A stretch of DNA of 64,000 nucleotides from Ceratotherium simum simum. Taxonomy: Eukaryota > Chordata > Mammalia > Perissodactyla > Rhinocerotidae. The number at the start of each line of letters is the position of its first letter. The first letter of the stretch is position 1. The notes under the pieces were generated by a model. The model was not told the origin of the DNA and ran no database searches. It saw only the letters and a program-made list of their open reading frames with translations. A program made the position numbers and the translations under genes. Below, piece by piece: positions 50,030 through 62,786 of the stretch. The DNA lies in NCBI RefSeq assembly GCF_000283155.1, contig NW_004454197.1, positions 14,937,848-15,001,847 on the forward strand, in the 5' to 3' direction.

Positions 50030-51300
50030 CCCACGACACGAGGGTCTCAGCGGGTCAGAGGCAGGCCGGAATCTGGACCCCGGCTGGGCTGCTTCCGTGC
50101 CCAGAGCTACCCTGAGCTGGGGACCTTTCCTTCCTCCAGGCACGGCCTGGCAGCTCCCGTCCCCGCTCGCGTCCCTCCACTCCTGGCGGGGTGGGGTCGG
50201 GGCGCGGGGAGCAGCTGCTTCGCGGGCCCCTTCCTTCTGTGCCCTTCAGCCTGGCTCGCCACGCCACCCCGACATGCCAGGAGAGACACTTGATACCCCA
50301 TCTCCGCGCCCCGGGCTGTTGCTATTTTTGCGTGACGGAATTAAGCCTGTCCAAATTAGAAGGTGATATTTCAACTCTAATTGGCAAGTTCAAAAGGCCC
50401 CTATCGCACTCGGCGGCCTCGGGAATGTGTAATTAAACAAGGTGATTTCTGACTCATTCCAGGTCGGGCCTGGCNNNNNNNNNNNNNNNNNNNNNNNNNN
50501 NNNNNNNNNNNNNNNNNNNNNNNNNNNNNNNNNNNNNNNNNNNNNNNNNNNNNNNNNNNNNNNNNNNNNNNNNNNNNNNNNNNNNNNNNNNNNNNNNNNN
50601 NNNNNNNNNNNNNNNNNNNNNNNNNGCCTCCGCGCCGCCGCCGCCCGAACCCCTCCCGGGCCCCAGGTGCTCCGGGGAGCGGCCGCCCAGCCGCGGCGCC
50701 AGCGATAAGATCCGGGCTGCGAACGCCACCCTCGGCCCGGGGAGCCCCGCGAGGAGCGGAGTCCGGGGTCTGCGGAGGAGGAGAGGGGGCTCGGGCCCCC
50801 GTTCCCAGCTTCTCTCTGGGCCTCCTGCCAGCCGCCCCCGGGCCCCACCCGGCGGCCAAGCCTCCCGGGAGAGGGGGTGGAGGCAGGCGGGCTCCGGCGC
50901 GCGCCCGCCGGCCGCCTCCTTCCCTTCGGGCGGGAATGAGTTAACGTCTGCACGGCCAGGGGGCGCCGCCCAGGCCCCAGCCCGCGAAGGAGGAGGAGAG
51001 GGGCGCCGGGCGGGCCGGGCAGCGCGCGCCCCCGGAGCCGTGCCGCCCCCTGTCGGGCCTGCCGAGGAGAGTCGGCGGCCAGGCCGGGGCGCCGAAGCCA
51101 GGGGCCCGCCCCGGAAGGTGCCCCAAAGGACCCGCCTGGGAGGAGAGCCCTGTCCGGCCGGGACGCAAACGCCCTCCTTGCGCCCCGACAAAGCCTCACC
51201 TCCCCCCGCCGCTGCTCATCCAAACTCCTTTTCCACCCTCCCTCCGGTGTTCCCGTCTCCGCCGAGCAGCCGCTGCCTCGAGCTCCATCTGCGATTTTTC
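50030..51300. promoter_or_regulatory. CpG island inside LDB3, gap-interrupted
   Basis: GC- and CpG-rich sequence begins near 50030 and ends near 51300, with AT-rich homeobox-type motifs (ctaattgg 50377-50384, taattaaa about 50430) on its left side. It is far from any LDB3 exon. It may be an internal promoter, an antisense promoter or a developmental enhancer. No conserved open frame supports a coding exon here. Confidence 0.75.
50475..50625. other. Assembly gap, 151 N
   Basis: The unknown run lies in the CpG-rich core, where GC content often defeats sequencing. Long open frames crossing it are meaningless. Confidence 1.
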
Positions 51301-52214
51301 ATCATTGCAGCCGGCTCCAAATGCTACCTATCCTGTGGGCTCTTAACCTCAGAATTTGGTGTCTCTGCCTCTGTAGGGACAGAGAAGGGCACCTCCTGTG
51401 TGCCAGGCACTGTGCTGGTGCTTCATTTTACCCAGAACGAGAAGTGTACATAGTATCATGCCTGTTTTTAAAACGAGAGGATTCAGGCCCAGGAGATGAA
51501 GTGCTTGGCCTTAGACAGCAGAGCAGGCCCTGACACGGGGGTCTGTCTGATACTAAAGCCCCTTCTACGGCCCACACTGAACACTGCTGTCACAGCGAGT
51601 TCTATAACTCGGGGGGCTGGGCTTGGCTCCAGCACCCTACACATCACGTCCCAGCTCTCCGAGGCAAGGCCCTTCTTCACTCAGTCCCTGTCTTACCTCC
51701 CTTCCTGTCCAGCCACAGTGAGAAGGCTCACTCGGGTCTCTCATTTTCCGTAACAGGACGTGCTTCTGAGTCCAGACTTTGCTGTTCCTTCACCACATAG
51801 TTGCTTGGCCCACTCTCCCTGTGTTGCATGACATAGAGAAGCCCCCTCCCTACTGCCGTAGAATTAGCTACCTCATTCTTTCCCAAACAAGACATAATTC
51901 CTCACTTCATCAGTTTTACCATATGTAAAAATGGTATATGTGCAATAATTTTGGGGGAAAGGAACAGTTTGTATCACTAATGCAAGTGGAAAATCATTAT
52001 TGCTTTCCATAAATTCATGATGGCTGTAAAGATAAATATGTTGACAGTATAATGCTTTAAATGAAAAGCAGGTGCCTGCCTACTATCCTATCTCAGCCAT
52101 CAGTGGGACAGGCACCAAGGTGCCACTCGGAACCCTAGTGATCCATTACCACTGTGTGTTCAGCCACCGGAAGGCACAGCTCACAGCCTCCTGCCCCCAT
52201 TTGCGTTTCTAACC

Positions 52215-52335
52215 AGCATTCATTCATTCATTTGTTCCTTCATTCACTCCCTTTGCTGAGCATCTCCCCTGTGCCAGGCCTGAGTCAGGCGCTGGGGATA
52301 TAGTGGAGATAATCTGCCACAGCCCTGCCTTCCTG
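52215..52335 (+). mobile_element. L2 LINE 3' fragment
   Basis: 'cattcattcattcatttgt', 'gagcatctcccctgtgcca' and 'caggcgctggggatatagt' are an L2 internal 3' UTR pattern. Confidence 0.75.
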
Positions 52336-53165
52336 GAATTCAGAATCAGAATCCAGTGGGAAGGAGGGGATAAATGGTGATATCAGCACTCAGGGCCTGG
52401 ATGCCAGAAGCCCTACTGTGGACACATCCTACAGTAGGGCACACGGGACTTTCCCCTGGCCTGGGATATTACCTGCTAAAGAGCCTTTAGGTTCACTGAG
52501 CAGGGCCAGGCAAGGGAAGGTGGGGTGCAAGCCAGCCTGAGAATTGTCCTCGGGCCCTGGGGAGCAGGCCCAACTTTGCCTCGAAAAGACGGGGTCATGG
52601 GGCTGAGCCCTTGTTCCTGTGAGGGGGCAGTGATGAGAATGGGGACCAGAGAGATGGAACAGACAGCCAGTGAGCTCAGCCATCTGTAGACCCTGTGCTG
52701 GCCACTCGGCTGCCTATTACCTGTACTCTCATGCCTCTGGTTATCCTGTCTCAGCTGAGGAAACCAAAGAAAACCAGAGAGGTTGAGCAGCTTGCCCAGG
52801 GTGACACCAGGATGTAGTAGGTCTGTCCAGAGCCCATGGCATTTTCGTTATAGCTGCCTCTCCTTGGGCTTGAGCCAGACCCAGACTCCTGGAGGAATAA
52901 GCTCCTCCCCTCTAAACCCTCTCTTCTCTCACCTTGAGCCTGAAATCCCCAGCCAGGAATGTCCTCTTCCTCAGAGCTGAGAAGCTCCATCCCTGCCTGG
53001 CACTGCCCACCTGTCTCCCAGGGCTGGAGGCAGGCTCCATAGGATTCTGGCCCACAGTTGGAGGGCTGGGCCTCATTATCAGGGCCTCAGTGACCACCAT
53101 CCTTCTGGGCATGTGGCCTCAGAGCTGACTCCTGGAGCCCATGCCCCTCCCATTCTGCTTCTCAC

Positions 53166-53308
53166 CTGGCTGGTAGACAGAAGGCCGGATGCTGGCAGTG
53201 GTGACAACCCGGGGCTTGGGCACAGGGGCAGCTGGGGCCTCGCTGTATGTATGGGCGGCAGGTGCCGAACAGGTCGCAGCCGTGGGACTGTAGGCCGAGG
53301 CCTTGGGC
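53166..53308 (-). CDS. LDB3: LDB3 exon: Ser/Ala/Pro-rich linker
   Basis: The exon is 143 bases: one base, 47 codons, one base. It follows a GGTTCCAG acceptor and ends CCAG|GTGAG. It reads [31 protein letters not shown] and [16 protein letters not shown]. The segment [14 protein letters not shown] is unmistakable LDB3. The first part is more variable; human has PQASSYSPAVAAS as I remember. It carries no domain and is part of the disordered linker between the ZM region and the LIM domains, present only in long isoforms. The open frames in the other five frames are shadows. Confidence 0.96.
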
Positions 53309-56300
53309 CTGGAACCAAGGGGGTAAGAATTAGCAGCCAGAAGGTCAGCCCCACCCAGGCCCCAGGGCCTGCAGCCATGGCAGGTTGGCTGCCCGATCTT
53401 CAGGAGCCTCTGTGAGAGGAAACCTGATGGAGATGATCCTGGGGAGCTGCCAGGGGCTGTGCAGGAAAGTCCATGGGGGTCTTAGAGGAGAGGAAGCTGC
53501 TCCTTGGGTGCTGAGTCTTGGAGAGTCTGGTTACAGCAGCAGAGACACCTTGAGAAATACAGCTTATTGTTGGTGCCACCACCACAGGAGAGGGAGGAAA
53601 GCCGCCAGCCAGACAGGAGGATGCATGGAAAACCCTTCATCCTTATGGGGAGAAACTGCCAGAGTGGGGCTGGGGCTTGAGGGCGCAGAGGCAGGAGCGA
53701 AGAGAGAGATGGCGGTGGTCAGAGCTACCCCACCTCGACCTTCCGACCTTCTGGGGCACCTCCCAGGCTCACACTACCTGGCCTCCTCCCCTCCTCCTTT
53801 CCATTGTTGCTGGAGGGTGCAGCAAAGTCTCAGGTTTCTGGGCAAGAGTGCTCCAAGGAGGGCTCATGGGAAGCCAGGAGACCCCCCAACACAACACACA
53901 CCCCCACACCCACACCCAGGATTCTCTTCCGTATAGAATTCCCATCGCCCTCTTCTCACTGGGTTAGCTGCCAAGAGGCCTAGAGCAGCCTTTTCCCACT
54001 TGTGACCCAGGGATTGTAGGACCAAAGAGATGGAAAAAAAAGTGTCCCAGTTCTTTGCCCTCAAGAAATGCTGTCCTTGGCCTCTCCTCTTGGAGAGCTA
54101 ATGGCTCCAAGAACTCCTGAAGTTAAGCAGCCCGTTTAACTTTGATCCAGTGTTCCCCAATTTCATTTGTCTGTGAAACCTTTTTTTTTTCGTTTAAAAC
54201 TAACACCTTACAGAACAGGTCCCTGGTCCCTTCCTGAATCTTTCAGATCCCAATGGGGACCACGTGACCACACTCAGGGCAAATGGGCCATTGATGGGGT
54301 TGCTGGGGAAGTGAGGCCCTGGAAATATACTGCCCCCTGGCCCATGGCTTCCTGCCTTCCTTCCACCTGTTCCTCATGAGCCCAGGGCCTGCCCCTTCCT
54401 GCTGGGCAGAGCCATAGGATAAGGGAATACCTTCCTCTCTAGGTCTCTGGGAGGGGGTGGTCCAAGCTAAGAACCTACTGCCAAGCTCCTGAGCAGATCC
54501 AGAAGGGCGCACGCTGCTGCCCCAGACAGTGCACAGGTAGGACGAGCCTCCAACAGCCAGCGTCCCAGACTGGGGGTGTGCAGACTTGCCCTGCCAAGTT
54601 GCCATGTTTCTGGTTGAATGAGGCCCTTGTCTCCCCTCCCTGGGCCTGCCTGCCCTTCTCTGATAAACCGCTGTTAAGACCAGTAGAGTAGGAGCCTCAA
54701 TGGAGGAGGAAGAGGCAGTGTCCACGGGGTGCCCAGCTCCCACTGTGGTGGGAGAGGGCCAAGGGTCGGTGGGTCTCAGCCAGACTCTCCCACCAGTGGA
54801 AGATGCTTTCCCAGCATCCCAGGAGCTATGGGTCCTGTATCAGGGATTGGTGGTGGGGGAGGAAGCAGAGGCTTAAGATACCCAGCAAGAATTCTGAGGC
54901 CATGCTCCAGTGAAAGGCTGGGGTGTCCATCTGCCTCCCACTGGCTCCCTCTAGCTCCATCCCAGCCCCTGTGAAGAAGAGGAGGTAGCCGGGCCCAGAG
55001 TGTGGTCTCCTGATTCCTTCTGCTCCAGCCCGATGCTGGGAGCCCTGCGGGTCCCTATCTAACCTCCACCCAGGCCTCATCTCTCTTTGCAAGGCAAGGT
55101 GAGGAAGGGTTTGCCCTGTTGAGGGAGTCCGGAGGGCCACAGGACACGGAGGCCTGGAGTGTGGGGCTGGAGCCCCTCCTTGAGGAGGGCCCCAGCATCT
55201 AGAGCTTCCTCATCCAAACTGGGGAGGGGTCTTCCCACTTAACAGCAGGGACATTTCTTACCCTCCTCAGAGTTTCTTCTCTGTGCCTTTACCTGGAGAG
55301 ATTCTGGTGTGCAGAGGGGAAGCAGCTTGCTGAGTGCCCCCAGTAAGCTGGGATAAAACAACCCCTGGAGGCCCGGGCCAGGCTCACCCTTGAGGCTTGA
55401 GTTGGACTGAGGAGAGGCTGGGCTTGGCACCCCTGGGGTTGTTGTGAGGCCCTGGGGTGGCGTCACAGCACACAGGCCTGCAGCCACTCTGCCTCAGGCT
55501 GCACCAGGGACCTATGTGTCCTGACCCAGAGAAGCATGTCCTTTCCAGCAGAATCCTGAGAGGGGAGCATGGGAGACCAGAAAAGCTGGCTCTGACCCCA
55601 AACACCAACTTGACAGCTCCACACAGCCCAGAAAAAGCTGGGCCCACCGGCCTGTTACATTGGTTGCCCTCTCCAGAATGACCTGTCCAGCCTGCCCCTC
55701 CGCCTCCCCATACCCTTTTCACCACCACCCTCCGCCTTTGCTGGGTATCCAGGAGGACAGGTGGGAATGCAGTAACTCACAATACTTGAGAACACTATAT
55801 GTGCTAGATGTTTTATGTACCCTTTTTCTATCTCGATCCTATAGAACAGATTTTGCATTAAGCATATTAGCAGATGAGGAAACTGAGGCTCAGAGAAGTC
55901 GAGTCACTTTCTGAAGGTTACAGACAGTAAGTGGTGGAGGAGAGATTTAACTCCCACCACACCAGGCACCCCTGGAGTCAGCATGCTTCTCCATCAAGAG
56001 AAGAGAGGGTAAGGGACGAGGGCAAGTTAATTGCTAAATATCTGGCCAAATCTGACCCACGTTCTGTGCCCAGGTCAATGCTCCCTCCTCCATGGAGACC
56101 TCCTTGACATCCTCAGACCACAGGGACAACTTTCATTCTCCCTAATCCCAGTCCCGGGAACACAGTCTTTCCACACAGTCTCCCTTTGTTATCTAACTGT
56201 GTATGTGTGGGTATGACTGTTACCTCCCTCACTAAAGCATGTGCCCCTGGGAAGCAGGGCGACGCACCCCTGCCCTGTCCTCAGCCATGCACAGTACACT

Positions 56301-56490
56301 CCCCAGAAATGCACCCCAGCTGCCCTTTCACTGTCAGCACCAAGCAGTGCTGGCCTTGGCTTCCCCGGGGCCCCGACCACCTTGGATGGGCCTTTCTGAG
56401 GCCAGACACAGCTGCCAGCAGATGGACCCAGCGTGAGCCTCTCCTGCCTTGCGTCCCCACGGTCAGGGCCAGCACTCGTGGGCCAGTTAC
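53309..56490 (-). other. LDB3: LDB3 intron with MIR and L2 copies
   Basis: About 55770-55960 is a MIR ('gcagatgaggaaactgagg', 'cagagaagtcgagtcactt') and about 56065-56215 an L2-like piece ('catggagacctccttgac'). Nothing else is recognisable. Confidence 0.8.
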
Positions 56491-56673
56491 CTTGGACTGT
56501 CCGCTGGGCTTGAGGCGGGGGCTGTGGCAGAGGCGGTGGCAGTGTGGGCATCGGCCGTGGCCGGGGGTGGCGAGGCTGTGCTGGGAGAGGCAGCGGCAGG
56601 CAGCTGGGCAGAAGCAGGCAGCAGCGGGGTGGTGGCCTGGCTGGTGCACACTGGAGCATGCTCAATAGGGGTG
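56491..56673 (-). CDS. LDB3: LDB3 exon: first long-isoform linker exon
   Basis: The exon is 183 bases: one base, 60 codons, two bases. It follows a CCGCCTCATCAG acceptor and ends CCAAG|GTAAC. It reads [50 protein letters not shown] and [10 protein letters not shown], with the last two bases giving Arg. Human LDB3 has [19 protein letters not shown] at the same place. The incoming phase (two bases upstream) is the same as for the short-isoform exon at 62883, which is what mutually exclusive use requires. Splicing here commits the transcript to the LIM-containing isoforms. Confidence 0.97.
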
Positions 56674-57859
56674 CTGATGAGGCGGGACCAAGAAAGACAA
56701 CAGGTCAAGGGGGCCCCTCTGCATGGGGGCAGTGGCTGCCGCAGAAGCGGGCTGGGTGGAAGGCACCATCCGTACTGCAGACAGACCAGATCTTCCAGAA
56801 GGCATGTCCCCAGGCTCAGGAAAGAGCCCCCCAGGACCCCGGGAGGGAAGGGCTCAGACCACAGGGAGAATATCATGGTAACATCAAAAATATCCTCAAA
56901 CCTGGTGAGTGCCCCCCACCATTTTTGTGTACTTCCTAATTGTTCTTTTTCAACATGTATTACAAAAACACAGCGTGGGGGGAAAGTAGATGGAACTATC
57001 AGTCATGGCTCCTTCCCATCCTACCTTCCTTTTTCCTTCCCCCTCCCCATCTAGTCAGAGGCACACACTGCCTTTGAGAAGGGATGATAAATGACAAAAG
57101 CAGAGGTAAGAGATTCGACTGTTGAGGGCTTAGGCTGTTGTGAGCCGGGGCTGTAGGCTGTGAAGGACTCAGGGCACTGACAATACATTTGGAAGATGGA
57201 CGAAAGCTACCATGCCAGGCAGGTCAAGGTTATCTGGATCAGAAAGAGGGCAACGTGGCACGGGGTATTCGAGAATAGAGGCAGCGTGCCCCTTTTCTGG
57301 GTAAACCCCGGGAAAGGCAGGACCCCGGGTCCCCTCTGATCACGGTGAAGGCCAGGCAGACCCGAGACAGCCCATCATGTGGCCTGGGGGCCGTGAAGGG
57401 TTTCCCACACACCCAAGAGTGACACAGACACGGCCCGGAGTGCCTGTACATCTGAAAGGGAACGAAAGAGGTGACTGCTCCGCCAGCGTGGACCAGCGTG
57501 ACCAAATGGGATGGGGACATCCCAGCAGATGCCAGCACAGGTAGACTATGACCAGGAACCAGGTGCCTGGACACCCCGCCCCGCCTGCCATGGCATTCTG
57601 TAAGCACATCTTCCCCCAAACCACTCAAGGTTATCTGGACCAGAAGAGAGGAGCATCAGAGCCTGGTTGATGGGATTCGATTTCTATCACCTGTGAAACA
57701 GGGCAGAGACTAAAAGTTAAATTTTAGGAAAGCAAAGAAAAGCACATTCTTTGCTCATTTGGGTCGATGGTCTCAGACCTGTACTTGCTGCAACAGCAAC
57801 AGGATACTTCAACCCCTGTAGGGGGATAACATTCCCATCCTACAGGATTCATTCATCGA

Positions 57860-58340
57860 CCTCGTACTCTGTGCCAGGCAGATGTCTTTACTTCCTTACA
57901 AAAAATTCCTGATGTGGGTACCATGGATTATATTTAATAGATGAGGGAGTGCAGACTGAGAGAATTCAATTGCTCAAGCTCCTAGAACTTATCAGTAGTG
58001 ACAGCAGGATCTGACGAGGGGCGTCTGGATTCGAAGCCTTAGCCGGGACCTCGAGTGGCCCCTCACGAAGGAAGAAAGAAACTTCTTCCAGCGATCAGTC
58101 AAGTAGAATCTTTCCCCACCAAAAGACACTATTCCTATTTGAAATAATTAGAATAATCATCTTCCCTCTGTGAGTGCTTACCAGATGCCAGGCCTTGTGC
58201 TACACAGCTGTGTAAGCATGACTCCATTATGCCACTGATCCTTTCAACCTCGCTGGGTGATTGGTATCAAGATCCTCATTCTACAGATGAGGAACCTGAG
58301 GCCAGAGAGGTTGAATCTCTGCTAAATCGTCACACAGCTG
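57860..58340 (+). repeat. Two MIR SINE fragments
   Basis: The clearer one at 58160-58340 has 'gtgagtgcttaccagatgc', 'ctacagatgaggaacctga' and 'ggccagagaggttgaatct'. The first, at 57860-58040, is weaker. Confidence 0.75.
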
Positions 58341-58394
58341 CCAAGTGGCACAGAAGGGTGTGATCCCTAATCGCTACCACACTTCTCAGATTTT

Positions 58395-58535
58395 AGTATG
58401 TGGACGAATTGCCTGGAAATATTGTCAAAATGTGGCTTCTGGTTCAGTGGGTCTGGGACAGGGCTGCAAGTCTGCATGCCTAACAAGCTCCCAGGTGATG
58501 CTGATGCTGCTGATCCGTGGACCACACCTGGAGTA
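58395..58535 (+). mobile_element. MER5-type hAT fragment
   Basis: 'ggttcagtgggtctgggac', 'catgcctaacaagctccca' and 'ggtgatgctgatgctgctg' with 'ggaccacacctgga' match the MER5 order. Confidence 0.88.
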
Positions 58536-60339
58536 GCAAGGTGCTACAGAGGTCTGTCCCAGATAGGAATGCCAGTGGGCCATGAGTAAATGCATGTTTA
58601 CCAAAGCATCACTGAATTGCTCTCCTCCATCCAGAGTGGTGTATGATAATAGTAGAGAGAAGCATGAAATAGTGTGAGAGGGTCAGGGAAGAAGAGAGCT
58701 GGAGGAGTGGCAAGATCGTAGGTTGGCTATCTCACAGGAAGGAGCACCATTCTTCTCTGTGACCATGTAGGACGCATCCAGGATGGACAAATGCAGTGGC
58801 CATGTCCTGTCCAGCCCATTCCCAGGTTAGTGGTTCAGAGAGGAGGCCTACGGCAGCCCAGCTCTCTGGCCTGTGGCAGTGCCCAGCCCTGCCCCCCCCA
58901 CGAGGCCGCTCACCCACCCTCCATGAATGAACCTGGCTTCTGGAAGCCACGCCTATGAAATGGCTGCCTCAGAGAAGTAGCGGTAGGCCCTGAAGCCATG
59001 CCACTGAGCTGGCTGCTCAGCCCCTCACAGCGTGGGCAGGTATGGTCTGGAATGTCTGGCTGACACAGGACACCCAGGCTCCTTTATCTGTTTCTCCCTG
59101 ACCCTGTCCCATGTTTCCAGGGGGCTTCTGGGAACTAAGGACACTGCACAGAACAGGAGTGATGAAAATGTCCAGGCTGAGGATAGCATCCTGTAGGACA
59201 AATAGAAAATTGGCTTTGCCTGTCCCCCGTGCTTCAATTCCCTGTCAGACCTGCTTACCTGCTGCTCTCCTCAGGCATAGCACCAAATGAACCCTGGGTT
59301 CATGAATGTGGGTCCTCTACTCCACGGCCAGGACAAAGGGCATGCACGTGAGCCTGCTGCTTGGGGTTCTTGCTGAGTGGCATCCTGTCTAGACTCCTGT
59401 CTGCAGACACCAAGCAGCCAGGGCACAGGGTAAGTAGGGGCAGCACTAAAAAGCATCTTGAAGGATCTTGGGTTCTTGCCCAGATAAGTTTCTGCCTGAA
59501 GTTTGACAAGCCTCCAGAAACCCCAAGGAGGGGGTCTCAGAGAGCAAGCCTCACAGAGAATTTACTTGGCCCTGGCTTCAGTCCCAAAGACAGTGCCCAC
59601 AAGGTCACCCGAGCCTGGCCTAGGATTCTATGGCTGCCTCTTGCCTTGGTCATATTTCACTTTAAACATCTAAGCAAAAACCAAACCAAACCAACTATCC
59701 TCAACTGGTCATGGCTGCATGGGGAGGGTGTGGCCAGAGGAGAAACAGCCTGGCCACAGTCCCCTTTTCAGCCCCTCTCTTCCCTCAACCAGTTGGCTTC
59801 AAGGTAGAGCATGCCAACCCTGTGCCCCTGCTCTGTTGTGGTGGCCCTTGGTGGATGCTCTTATTGATGGCAATGAGACTATGTATGAAAAGGATGGGGA
59901 GCGTATTGGTGGTGGTGCTGGGTCTTGGGGTTTGTGGTCACTGGGCTCAAGTTGGAACTGTTGGTGATGGTGGGGGTGTTGTGACTGATGGTGCTGGGGA
60001 GTGGTTGCCATTATTGGGGTGATGATGCTATTTGTATCAGTTAAGAGATGAGAATATGAACATCTTTGTTGATTGGATGATGACAGAATACCAGTCAGGT
60101 GGTTGGTCTTGAAACCTTTCATGCTGCCACCCACCTAGTTGACATTCCATCTTGCACCCTGATGACTATTGCTCAGGGCAGCCCTGACCACGTCACTTTG
60201 CTGCAGGGCTGCTACACTGCACAACTCCAGGGGCCCTGTTGACACTGGAGTCTAGGCGAATGACACTCCCCAAGCACTGTGCTGTGCACAGCAATCTCCA
60301 CTGGCTGTCATGTGAATGGTGCCCTGCAACCTTCACTAG

Positions 60340-60640
60340 TTCCACATTGCCTTCAGAACACAGTCAAAATCCACAGCCTGGCCTTCCAGCTCTGGACCAC
60401 TACTAACCATGACATCCTCTGCATTCCTTCCATTCCAGCCAAAATGGTTAACTCGGGGTTCTGGGACACCCTTCATCTCATCAGCATCTCTGCTCCCTCT
60501 GCTTAGAGTACCTGTCCAGCCTTCCCTAACTGCACATGGCCCAATCCTAGCTGTTCTTAGAGACCAAACGCACAGACCCCTTCTTCCAGGAAGCCTTCTT
60601 GGATCCTCCAGCTGGAGGAGTGCTCCCCGTCTCTGGACCT
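60340..60640 (+). mobile_element. L2 LINE fragment
   Basis: 'atccacagcctggccttcc', 'ctgctccctctgcttagag' and 'caggaagccttcttggatc' follow the L2 internal 3' order. Confidence 0.85.
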
Positions 60641-62167
60641 CACATGATCAACCTTGCATCATGGTGAGGCACAGCCACATCGGCCCTTTCTGACTCCTTT
60701 GGCACCCACAGCAGCCAGGACTGGCACCTTGATTAATGCCCACGGACACAGAATGCTGAGACATCTCTCCTGATTACTCCAGAGAGCTTCACATGGACCC
60801 CTGTCCTGGGGCCACCCAAGCTGCTGCATGCAGGCGCCTGGGGACACTAGGAAGGTACCAGGCAGGCTGGAAAGCAAACGAGAGCCTTCCAGGGTTTCAG
60901 CCAGGTGGCTCCAAGAGGTCTCTGACAGGCCGGGGGCTGGGGACAGGCGACTGTGAGGTCACCAGCTCTGACTGGCTCAGGTCCTCTGCCAGCCTTAGGA
61001 TACCCACTGCCTGGGGCCTCTCTCTGTCTGGCAGGTCCCGGCCCCACAACCCACTCTTGGGCTTTGGAAGTCCTCAATAAAAGGTCAGCTAAATATGGGT
61101 GTGCTCTAGGATGCCTAGATGTAGGCAGGAGCACACACTCCCCCAGCCAGCCAGCCCTGCCTGGTCCTGGCGTCAGACTGCTAGAGGCAGGGAGAGATGG
61201 AGGCCAAGGTGAAACAGGCTCCCCGGGGGGCTTTGGGGAGCATCTCAGGGTGGTGGCCAGGATAGAGCAGTCTCCCCGGCTGGCCCTTCCAGGTGGGAGT
61301 GCCAAGGTCCCTGGAGGCAGAAGGAAAGCCTGTGCCCAGGTGGCAGAAGTGGGAACGAGGCTCTGGTCCAGTTCAGCCACAGAGGTGGTGGCGGAGTCCT
61401 GAGGGACGGGCCACGGCATCTGCCTTTATTTGCTAAGTGCCCTTGGTCTCGTGTTCTCAGCCTGTGATTCCTGCAATCAAGGAATAGGCTGATGGGTAGA
61501 CAGGTGGGGAGGATGTGAGGCTGTCAGCCTGGCCCTTCCTAAATGCTCAGGACTAGGACAAGGCCGCAGCTGGGTGAGGGCCGGGAGAAAGACCCAGCTG
61601 GAGGTCTTCCTGCCCTCCTGCTACCTGAGCAAGATTCTACTCAGTACATCTTCCACCTCCTCTCCCCCAAGCCATGGCCCCGACCCTCTGAGGCTCCCCA
61701 GCAGCTCCCCTGTGAACTGCTTCTTAGCCTGGACCCCCTCTCTCACCTCCTGGACCAGGGCTGAGGGTGAGCAGCACTCTCCTGGGACAGGGGCCTGCGG
61801 CATGCTTTCTGATGGGGAGGGATGGACAGCTCAGCGTGCTGGTTGCAGCTGGGTGTGGGAGGAGAGGCAGGGGGCATTTGAGTACCCCCCTCATTCACAC
61901 TGCCCCGTGAGAGGCTACGGCTGCCCACCAGGCTGCAGCACAGATTCCCGCCTGCCATTCGCCCCGCCTGAGTGCCATAGCCCAGGCAGGGCCCTCGAGG
62001 CGGGAAATCGGTGGTGGGCAGAGCTTCCCCTGTCCCAGCCCCAGCAGGCACCCCCTGCCCCTCTTCAGGTGGTGCCTGTCTTCTCCTTGTCTCAGACATG
62101 CCCCTCTCGGGTGGTATGCACACAGGGACAGCATGATTGGGGCTGCTTTGCTTCATTTCAAATCCTC

Positions 62168-62173
62168 TTTATT
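62168..62173 (-). terminator. LDB3: Poly(A) signal of LDB3 short isoform
   Basis: The minus strand reads AATAAAG about 615 bases after the short-isoform stop, in ttctgAATAAA-free context with a GT-rich region beyond it. Cleavage would fall near 62140-62155. Use is inferred. Confidence 0.7.
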
Positions 62174-62786
62174 TCAGAACAGCATACTTGTATGTACAGG
62201 AGAGAGAACTAGGTAGCCAGCACAGACAGCACGGAGAGGAGAGCGCACACCCCAACCTCACCACAGCCAGGAGGGGCCTCTGTCTCATCTACCCTGGGCT
62301 TCCACTTCCTCTGCAGAGAGCCCTGTTCTGGCTGCCCGGGCTCCAGGGGGCAGCGAGGGAGCCAGTGGGGCCAGGGAGTTGGCCTCTTCCCAGGACCCTG
62401 ACCTACAGGTGACTCGTTCCAGGATGGCACTGGGCCAGGCTACCTCTCCCTGGACCTGAAGCTGGTGGGAAACAGACCAGTGGCACATTGTTTCCCTTGG
62501 TTCTGGGTGTTACAGCAGCAAACCCCGTCACGTCCTCTCTGATCTACGGCTAAGGCCCTGGGCTCGGGCTATTTGGGGGGTGGTGAGGGTGGCAGTGAGG
62601 GGTGGGGGGGTGCAGTGCTGCGTGGGGTTGGGCAGAGAGCAGAACTGCTGCAGTTGGCTGTCCAAGGTGCCCCGCGGCACAGCTATACATTCTCAAGCAT
62701 CACCATGGGGCTCACATGCCAGATCTGTGTGGGGGAAGGAGACAGGGGGTCCAGCCTGGGAGGGGTGGGAGGTTCCAGACAGCCTT
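62174..62786 (-). other. LDB3: LDB3 short-isoform 3' UTR
   Basis: The region between the TAA stop and the AATAAA signal has no repeat I recognise and no open frame of note. Its limits follow from those two signals. Confidence 0.7.

Larger units (their letters stand above)
46949..53165 (-). other. LDB3: LDB3 intron with CpG island
   Basis: The intron holds a possible control module near 47.2 kb, MIRs (for example 48480-48540, 49640-49830 and 51380-51500), an inverted MER1-type copy, a CpG island with a gap and an L2 3' end. The stretches 47.4-48.4, 51.6-52.2 and 52.4-53.1 kb hold nothing I recognise. No ERE is present. Confidence 0.88.

Noticed and set aside
50332..50341. MEF2-like ctatttttgc in the intronic CpG island
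   Set aside because: It fails the consensus at its 3' end and stands alone, so it is not listed as a site.
50390..51223. A 277-codon frame across the intronic CpG island
   Set aside because: It runs through the N gap and has GC-driven composition; no conserved domain is visible.
59361..59807. A 148-codon plus-strand frame
   Set aside because: No recognisable protein and it lies within intron sequence with no promoter signs.
60847..61419. A 190-codon minus-strand frame in an LDB3 intron
   Set aside because: Pro/Ala/Gly-rich from GC content, no plausible splice sites fitting the LDB3 phase, no LDB3 resemblance.
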